From Marinilongibacter aquaticus (lineage in GTDB: Bacteria > Bacteroidota > Bacteroidia > Cytophagales > Spirosomataceae): a stretch of DNA of 64,000 nucleotides. The DNA lies in assembly GCF_020149935.1 (NCBI RefSeq), contig NZ_CP083757.1, positions 2,877,501 through 2,941,500 on the forward strand, given 5' to 3'. Position numbers and translations under genes: made by a program. Below the pieces are notes generated by a model. The model was not told the origin of the DNA, made no database searches, and was given only the letters and a program-made list of their open reading frames with translations. Shown here piece by piece: positions 62,188 to 64,000 of this stretch (the first letter of the stretch is position 1; each line of letters opens with the position of its first letter).

Positions 62188-63306
62188 ATGAAAACATTCG
62201 ATGTTTACCCGCTTTATGATATTGTCCCCGAAAAGGCATTGTACTCCGATTTATGGGACGTAAACGGCACGCAATATCTCGATTTATATGGAGGGCATGC
62301 GGTCATTTCAATTGGGCATTCGCACCCTGTGTACGTAAAGGCCATTCAAGAGCAAGTAGCCAAATTGGGTTTTTATTCCAATTCGGTTCAGATTCCTTTG
62401 CAGCAGGTTGTTGCCGATCGCTTGACGCGTTTGGCCGGCTTGCCCGAGTATAAGCTGTTCTTTGTAAACTCTGGGGCCGAAGCCAATGAAAATGCCTTGA
62501 AATTGGCTTCTTTTTATACAGGAAGGAAAAAAGTGATTGCGTTCAAAAAGGGCTTTCACGGAAGAACTTCGGCAGCCGTGGCCGCTACTGACAACCCCAA
62601 GATCAAGTCCATGATCAACGACGACAGTCACGTCGAGTTTTTGCCCTTCAATGATGTGGAGGCTTTGAAGGCTGCAGTAAACGGCGAAACCTGTGCGGTG
62701 ATTGTGGAAGGTATTCAAGGTGTGGGGGGCATTCAGGTGGCGTCCGATGAATTTCTTCAAGCCATTCGCTCGGCTTGCGATGAGCACGGGGCGGTGTTTA
62801 TTCACGACAGCGTGCAGTGTGGTTACGGGCGTTCGGGGGCGTTTTTCTCCTTTGCATTCTCGGGCGTGCAGCCGGATATCATTTCAATGGCCAAGGGAAT
62901 GGGCAACGGTTTTCCGGTTGGCGGGATTTTGATTTCTCCGAAATTCAAAGCGGAATACGGCATGTTGGGCACTACTTTCGGAGGAAATCATTTGGCTTGT
63001 GCAGCGGCCAATGCAGTTTTGGAAGTGATTGAGGACGAGCATTTGATAGACAATGCCGCTAAGGTGGGCGAGTATGCAATGGAGCAATTGAAGGCTTTGC
63101 CGAATATCAAAGAAGTGCGTGGCCGTGGTTTGATGATCGGGATCGAATTGGAAGAGCCCGTGAAAGAGATCAGACAAAAGATACTGTTTGAAAATAAGAT
63201 ATTTACAGGGGTTTCGGGCACGCACACAATTCGTCTTTTGCCAAGTTTAGGTATTGGTAATGAGGAGATTGATCGTTTTGTTTCGGCTTTGAAACTTTAT
63301 TTGTAA
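62188..63306 (+). CDS. argD: Acetylornithine (or succinylornithine) aminotransferase
   Basis: The 372-residue class III PLP aminotransferase has cofactor-binding NSGAEANENALKLA, Asp207 (FIHDSVQCGYGRSG) and PLP lysine Lys236 (ISMAKGMGNGFPVGG). It makes the N-acylated ornithine from its semialdehyde. The gene is shorter than typical ArgD (about 400 residues) but complete, matching the compact Bacteroidota form. It is the second gene of the attenuated argCD unit; no further arg genes follow. Confidence 0.92.
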   Translation: MKTFDVYPLYDIVPEKALYSDLWDVNGTQYLDLYGGHAVISIGHSHPVYVKAIQEQVAKLGFYSNSVQIPLQQVVADRLTRLAGLPEYKLFFVNSGAEANENALKLASFYTGRKKVIAFKKGFHGRTSAAVAATDNPKIKSMINDDSHVEFLPFNDVEALKAAVNGETCAVIVEGIQGVGGIQVASDEFLQAIRSACDEHGAVFIHDSVQCGYGRSGAFFSFAFSGVQPDIISMAKGMGNGFPVGGILISPKFKAEYGMLGTTFGGNHLACAAANAVLEVIEDEHLIDNAAKVGEYAMEQLKALPNIKEVRGRGLMIGIELEEPVKEIRQKILFENKIFTGVSGTHTIRLLPSLGIGNEEIDRFVSALKLYL

Positions 63307-63417
63307 GTCTTTTATCGCTTCAAAAGAGGCTTTTATAGAATTGATAAGGGCTTTGGTTGTCTGTAAAGGGATTTTCTTTTTAGATTACATAGGATTAAAT
63401 AACCTATTTGAAATAAA

Positions 63418-64000
63418 ATGAAATCAAACAGACGCAAATTTTTTAAGCAATCGGCTATTGGAGCCATCGGAGTAAGTGCAGGATCGGGCTTTGTGCTGCA
63501 ATCTTGTGCAGAAAGTGCGGCCTCATCTACAGAGAGCAAGAATCCCTTTCTGGAAATCGGAGATGGCATAGCCGAAGTGGATACGCAACACGGCAGGGTC
63601 AGAGGCTTCGTCTTGAACGGCATTCATACCTATTTGGGTTTGCCCTACGGAGCTGATACTTCTGGAAAGAATAGATTTATGCCCCCCAAATCGCCAGAGG
63701 CTTGGGAGGGTGTAAAGGAAACTTTATGGTGGGGCGACACTGCTCCTCAAATTATGGATGGCCGTTTCAGCAATGTAGAAGCGAGCTTTACCGACCATTG
63801 GAACTACGATGCCTTGAGTGAGGATTGCTTGCGTTTGAATATTTGGACACCTGCTACCGATGCCAAGAAAAGGCCTGTGCTCGTTTGGTTGCACGGCGGC
63901 GGTTACCGCAACGGCAACGGCATAGAGCAAGACGGTTATCATGGTGAAAACCTAAGCCGCAAAGGCGATGTGGTTTTTGTTTCACTCAACCACCGCTTGG
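63418..64000 (+). CDS. Carboxylesterase/lipase-family protein, 5' part
   Basis: The gene runs off the window after 194 codons. The N-terminus has a twin-arginine-like RRKFFKQSA and a hydrophobic stretch ending in a lipobox (LQSC, Cys30), so it is probably an exported lipoprotein. The visible part matches the type B carboxylesterase start: YLGLPYGADTSGKNRFMPPK, EDCLRLNIWTP and the oxyanion-hole WLHGGGYRNGNG. The catalytic serine lies beyond the edge. It follows argD after 111 bases in which I see no clear promoter. Confidence 0.85.
   Translation, partial: MKSNRRKFFKQSAIGAIGVSAGSGFVLQSCAESAASSTESKNPFLEIGDGIAEVDTQHGRVRGFVLNGIHTYLGLPYGADTSGKNRFMPPKSPEAWEGVKETLWWGDTAPQIMDGRFSNVEASFTDHWNYDALSEDCLRLNIWTPATDAKKRPVLVWLHGGGYRNGNGIEQDGYHGENLSRKGDVVFVSLNHRL

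Noticed and set aside
62808-62820. Asp-Ser-Val-Gln in ArgD instead of Asp-Glu-Val-Gln as a damaged active site
   Set aside because: The PLP-binding Asp and Lys are intact, and from memory this variant is usual in Bacteroidota ArgD, so it is not a lesion.
1-64000. CRISPR arrays, tRNA genes, insertion sequences, restriction or toxin-antitoxin genes
   Set aside because: No spaced repeat array, cloverleaf, transposase motif or paired small genes of these classes could be recognised on either strand.

Overview
The window looks like part of a chromosome from a member of the Bacteroidota, most likely Cytophagales. The evidence is internal: two large secreted proteins ending in a gliding-motility/type IX secretion C-terminal sorting domain (CHU_C type), a PorP/SprF-family outer-membrane protein, Wzi-type capsule proteins of the Bacteroidota kind, a GT3 (eukaryote-like) glycogen synthase, a GH3-family protein, a DUF349 protein, a PmoA-like DUF6807 protein, and several candidate promoters of the Bacteroidota TTG / TAnnTTTG type. 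No rRNA, tRNA, insertion sequence, phage module or CRISPR array was seen. No gap longer than 300 bases lacks a gene.

Layout. 1-11.9 kb is housekeeping: the end of a GH3-family gene, a nitrilase-type amidase and peptide deformylase (minus strand), a secreted PKD/CHU_C protein, ruvB, glycogen synthase, plsY, an M20 dipeptidase, murQ and a BatA-like VWA membrane protein. 11.85-43.5 kb is a surface polysaccharide locus: a nucleotide-sugar dehydrogenase, an SLBB export protein, a Wzz-like chain-length protein, then a visibly AT-rich block (about 16.6-30.2 kb). That block holds sugar-amine genes (two FdtA-like cupins, acyltransferase, aminotransferase), a flippase, an EpsG-like polymerase, glycosyltransferases, a complete FnlABC/CapEFG set for UDP-L-FucNAc and an epimerase. 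A repeat-rich tail-fibre/adhesin-like gene and a strong terminator follow, then WbpV-, WbpL- and WbpM-like initiation genes. Facing them on the minus strand are two tandem wzi genes and a CHU_C protein. A SPOR lipoprotein, gmd and a PorP/SprF gene close the locus.

43.5-48.9 kb carries two amino-acid transporters, a class IV aminotransferase and the DUF349 gene. 49-57.4 kb is a second, compact plus-strand set: a GT-C-like membrane protein, a stand-alone acyl carrier protein, two tandem ketoacyl-ACP-synthase-III-like enzymes with complete triads, a NeuD/PglD-like acyltransferase, a GT2 glycosyltransferase, a Rieske oxygenase and an FAD oxidoreductase. I cannot match it to a described pathway, and it is the best candidate for an undescribed biosynthetic system, probably an acyl-modified or oxidised glycan or lipid. 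57.4-61.0 kb holds two exported proteins probably acting on sugars (DUF6807 and a Tat-exported Gfo/Idh/MocA oxidoreductase) and lgt.

The clearest regulatory discovery lies upstream of argC-argD (61.06-61.22 kb). An 18-codon ORF ends in Arg-Arg-Ser-Arg-Arg-Arg-stop and is followed 12 bases later by a small GC hairpin and a T-rich run, directly before argC. This has the layout of a ribosome-mediated arginine attenuator. The window ends inside a Tat/lipoprotein-type carboxylesterase gene.
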